In this document: positions 14,858 through 17,028 of the stretch, one piece after another | Position numbering within the stretch: position 1 is the first letter of the stretch | How the letters are laid out: each line of letters opens with the position of its first letter | From: Candidatus Curtissbacteria bacterium | Lineage (GTDB): Bacteria; Patescibacteriota; Microgenomatia; Curtissbacterales; GWA2-41-24 | DNA length: 17,028 nucleotides | Assembly (NCBI GenBank): GCA_016195765.1 | Contig: JACPYZ010000049.1 | Span: 1 to 17,028 of the forward strand | Direction of reading: 5' to 3' | Program-made: the position numbers and the translations under genes | Notes under the pieces: model-generated | What the model was told of the DNA's origin: nothing | Databases searched by the model: none | The model's input: the letters and a program-made list of their open reading frames with translations, nothing else

Positions 14858-16407
14858 AAAGATTTTTACGCTTCTTAAAAAGAAACTGGCCAATATTTGC
14901 AGTGATAACAATTGGCATTGTCTTAAGAACAGTAAACCTTGAGCGTTTGTTTTATTTTACTTACGACGAATCTATACCGGCATTTGTGGGCAGGCGTTTA
15001 ATTGTTTGGCATCATCTTCCTCTAATCGGTGGAGCAACACCGTTTGGATTTCATCTCGCTCCTTATTTTTACTGGCTATATACGGTTTTGTTAGCAACGG
15101 GGAAACTAAACCCTCTCGTTTGGGGCATCTTCTCTGCACTTTTTGCTGGCATCACAATTTGGTTATCTATCAAAATCGGATCTGAACTCGGATCCAAAAA
15201 AACTGCAATTACAGCTGGAATTTTATGGGCATTTTCAGAACTTGCGAATATCTATGATCGCCACCTTTGGGCTTTATATTGGGGTCCTTTTTTTGCGCTT
15301 CTAACAATTTATTCACTGATTAAAATAAAGCAGGGTAAAAAAAAATGGTCGCTTATTCTTGCGGCAGCACTTGCTCTTTCCATTCATGCAGATCCATCAA
15401 ACCTCGTTTTTATGGGCACTGTTTTTTGGTGTTTTATACTTTTCAAAATCCCAGACAAAGCAAAGAATTTTTTGATAATCGGAGCGTTCACTTTAATTTC
15501 TATCTCTCCACTTATTTACTTTGATCTAAGACATGATTTTGCCAACAGTAGGCCGGTTGCTAACTTTATAAAACAAGGAAAAAATACGCCTGGTTTTTCT
15601 CAACATAAATTTAACGACAATCTACTTATTTTTCCGCGAGCATATTCAAGACTTGTCTATAAATTCGGAGACAATCAAATATCCAAAGACTATTCCTATT
15701 GCAAGAATTTAATTGTAGAAAGAAACGATGCAGTACCCATCTATTTTATTATCGCGTCACTACTTGTTATAGGAGCTTTCTTCATTGTTTCTTTTAGAAA
15801 AAGATCACCATTAGTCTTCAAAATTACGTCTTTGACTCTAATTCTTTACTTTCTAGGAATTCAGCTCTATGGAACGATTTTAAAAGCAGATATTTTTGAA
15901 CATTACATCGCTGGCACTTTTCCAATCTTTCTACTTATGGTTGCGTATTTTGTCTCGAAACTACCAAAACCAGTTTGGTTTGTGGCACTTTTAATATTTA
16001 CTTGTGCAAACTTAAACAAAATTGAAATCTTGGATAGTTCTATGGGGCTCCTGCAAAAACGTTTAGCCATCGAATACTCAATGACTAAAGTAGGCAATCA
16101 AGAATTTTCCCTGGATTCCCTCTCTACTTGTTGGAAATATTCGGGATACCGATATCTCTATATTGTTTATGGAAGGGAACCTGTAAAAAGTTATGTCGAC
16201 CCCAATTTTGCTTATTTATATGAAACAACGCCCGTTTCCCAAGAGCACCCGAAATTAGTCGTTGCCATGGTTGTTCATGACTATCTTCCAGAAACAGACG
16301 ATTTTTACAAGCGCTACGCACTTTTAAAAGCCCACGAAATAAACAGTAAATTGTTTGGAACAATCGAAGTAATTATTATAGATAATTCAACTGGCTGGTT
16401 TTATTAA
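14854..16407 (+). CDS. Polytopic GT-C-like (GT39/ArnT-type) membrane glycosyltransferase, paralogue of the 1080-2624 gene
   Basis: A 517-aa membrane protein with about ten or more hydrophobic segments. The Asp-Glu pair FYFTYDES (D38, E39) lies in the first outer loop, followed by HHLPLIGGATPFGFHLAP and, mid-protein, SPLIYFDLRHDF. Its C-terminal soluble part has a GYRYLY...GREPVKSYVDPNF block at about 429-451. Position by position it parallels the gene at 1080-2624 in the DE pair, the LRH motif and the PVKSY block, so the two are paralogues despite opposite strands and 12 kb between them. It starts at GTG 14854 within the methyltransferase stop (GTGA), implying coupled translation. It ends in TAA sharing bases with the stop of the convergent gene. 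Donor and acceptor are unknown. Confidence 0.72.
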   Translation: MKRFLRFLKRNWPIFAVITIGIVLRTVNLERLFYFTYDESIPAFVGRRLIVWHHLPLIGGATPFGFHLAPYFYWLYTVLLATGKLNPLVWGIFSALFAGITIWLSIKIGSELGSKKTAITAGILWAFSELANIYDRHLWALYWGPFFALLTIYSLIKIKQGKKKWSLILAAALALSIHADPSNLVFMGTVFWCFILFKIPDKAKNFLIIGAFTLISISPLIYFDLRHDFANSRPVANFIKQGKNTPGFSQHKFNDNLLIFPRAYSRLVYKFGDNQISKDYSYCKNLIVERNDAVPIYFIIASLLVIGAFFIVSFRKRSPLVFKITSLTLILYFLGIQLYGTILKADIFEHYIAGTFPIFLLMVAYFVSKLPKPVWFVALLIFTCANLNKIEILDSSMGLLQKRLAIEYSMTKVGNQEFSLDSLSTCWKYSGYRYLYIVYGREPVKSYVDPNFAYLYETTPVSQEHPKLVVAMVVHDYLPETDDFYKRYALLKAHEINSKLFGTIEVIIIDNSTGWFY

Positions 16408-16970
16408 TCTACTTTCTTGGCAACGACAATAATGCTAAGCCCGAAGGGGATTCCACTTTTTATAACTAGTCTGCGTTCCAAATCTGATAGTTTCATCAAA
16501 ATATTGTTAACAAAAGGTGAACCTATCCGAAAATCTGAACCATACTCAGAAGGCGCCAATACCGTTTTAATTTTTCTAATTATATAAACTGGCAATACTA
16601 AAAAAGAATTAAAATATGAGATTTCCAATATTTGGAAGTGAGCTCCCTTAAGCACTTTGGCCAGACTTGGTTTTGTATATCTTCTTCTATGATGTAAATT
16701 GACATCCCATTTGCTCCACATCCAACCGTATGCTGGCACGCTGATAACCAGCAAACCCTCTTTTTTTAATATTCTATTAATTTCAATAAGAGTCTTTTTG
16801 TCGTCTGTGTGTTCCAAAACGTCCAAAAGTACAACAAGATCAAAATTAGAATTGCCAAATTTTGTGTTTTCTGCAGAACCCGCCCTAACGTTTTTAAGCT
16901 TTCTAAATTCTTTGGCTGCAGAACTAAGAAATTCTATTGAATAATTAATTTGCTTTCCGTTTGGTTTCAT
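16404..16970 (-). CDS. Class I SAM methyltransferase lacking the N-terminal SAM-binding motif (probably decayed)
   Basis: The 188-aa open frame keeps the later parts of a glycan-cluster methyltransferase: NYSIEFLSSAAKEF, VRAGSAENTKFGNSNFDLVV (28-47), LDVLEH (49-54), ILKKEGLLVISVPAYGWMW, then LHHRRRYTKPSL and a hydrophobic stretch LVLPVYIIRKI. It has no DxGxGxG motif I, which should precede NYSIEF by about 15-25 residues. Upstream in the same frame the DNA reads MKRELNGRY, TAA (16985-16983), KTLFMKPNGKQ. That looks like a normal methyltransferase N-terminus from an ATG at 17012, broken by a stop and missing the motif I strand. It converges with the GT-C gene and the stops overlap by four bases. 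The activity is doubtful. A distinct upstream gene ending at the TAA is the alternative. Confidence 0.7.
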   Translation of the reverse strand: MKPNGKQINYSIEFLSSAAKEFRKLKNVRAGSAENTKFGNSNFDLVVLLDVLEHTDDKKTLIEINRILKKEGLLVISVPAYGWMWSKWDVNLHHRRRYTKPSLAKVLKGAHFQILEISYFNSFLVLPVYIIRKIKTVLAPSEYGSDFRIGSPFVNNILMKLSDLERRLVIKSGIPFGLSIIVVAKKVD

Positions 16971-17028
16971 GAAGAGAGTTTTTTAATACCTCCCATTTAA
17001 TTCTCTTTTCATTTCTTCTGGAATAAGA
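16945..17028 (-). other. Open frame entering from the right edge (possible end of an upstream gene)
   Basis: On the minus strand one frame is open from the edge to a TAA at 16947-16945. It encodes 27 residues (SYSRRNEKRIKWEV and onward, ending HETKRKAN) and overlaps the first codons of the methyltransferase frame by 26 bases. An overlap of that size occurs elsewhere in this locus. The stretch is too short to identify. The competing reading is that the region belongs to the damaged methyltransferase N-terminus. Confidence 0.2.

Noticed and set aside
1..17028. Genome-wide reading of UGA as glycine (Gracilibacteria-type code)
   Set aside because: All other genes run full length without internal TGA, and TGA closes at least six genes, several at tight ATGA or GTGA junctions. 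Only the methyltransferase has one in frame.

Overview
The window is one dense surface-glycan locus. It encodes nucleotide-sugar enzymes, glycosyltransferases, a glycan ABC exporter, tailoring enzymes and several polytopic GT-C-like membrane proteins. The DNA is AT-rich. Nearly every gene touches or overlaps the next, and I see few convincing Shine-Dalgarno sites. No stretch longer than about 70 bases lacks a gene. There are no rRNAs, tRNAs, insertion sequences or CRISPR arrays. I infer an uncultivated bacterium with a compact genome, such as a Patescibacteria/CPR lineage (perhaps Microgenomates-like). No marker gene proves this. The standard code fits: TGA ends at least six genes, several at ATGA or GTGA start/stop overlaps.

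Minus-strand block, read right to left from 12084 to the left edge: a GT-C-like membrane protein (10765-12084), a 65-base gap with a possible promoter, a GT2 glycosyltransferase, a WecE/RffA-like sugar aminotransferase, a UDP-xylose-synthase-like SDR, a UDP-glucuronate 4-epimerase-like SDR, a second GT2 enzyme, a third SDR without the usual YxxxK pair, a second DegT-family aminotransferase, the Wzm-type permease, the Wzt-type ATPase, a large GT-C-like protein, glucose-1-phosphate cytidylyltransferase (RfbF), and the start of a fourth SDR that runs off the edge. The likely logic is to make UDP-pentose/uronic acid, aminodeoxy and CDP-glucose-derived sugars, assemble them on a lipid carrier with the GT2 enzymes, and export the product through Wzm/Wzt.

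Plus-strand block (12128-16407): a DUF2142-like membrane protein, a hexapeptide-repeat acyltransferase, a class I methyltransferase broken by an in-frame TGA, and a second large GT-C-like protein paralogous to the one at 1080-2624. It diverges from the minus block across 43 bases that hold a near-symmetric -10 region. The far right has a convergent minus-strand methyltransferase that lacks its SAM-binding motif.

The observations most worth checking are the two methyltransferases, both damaged at motif I, the paralogous GT-C pair with a shared C-terminal motif, and the probable leaderless divergent promoter.
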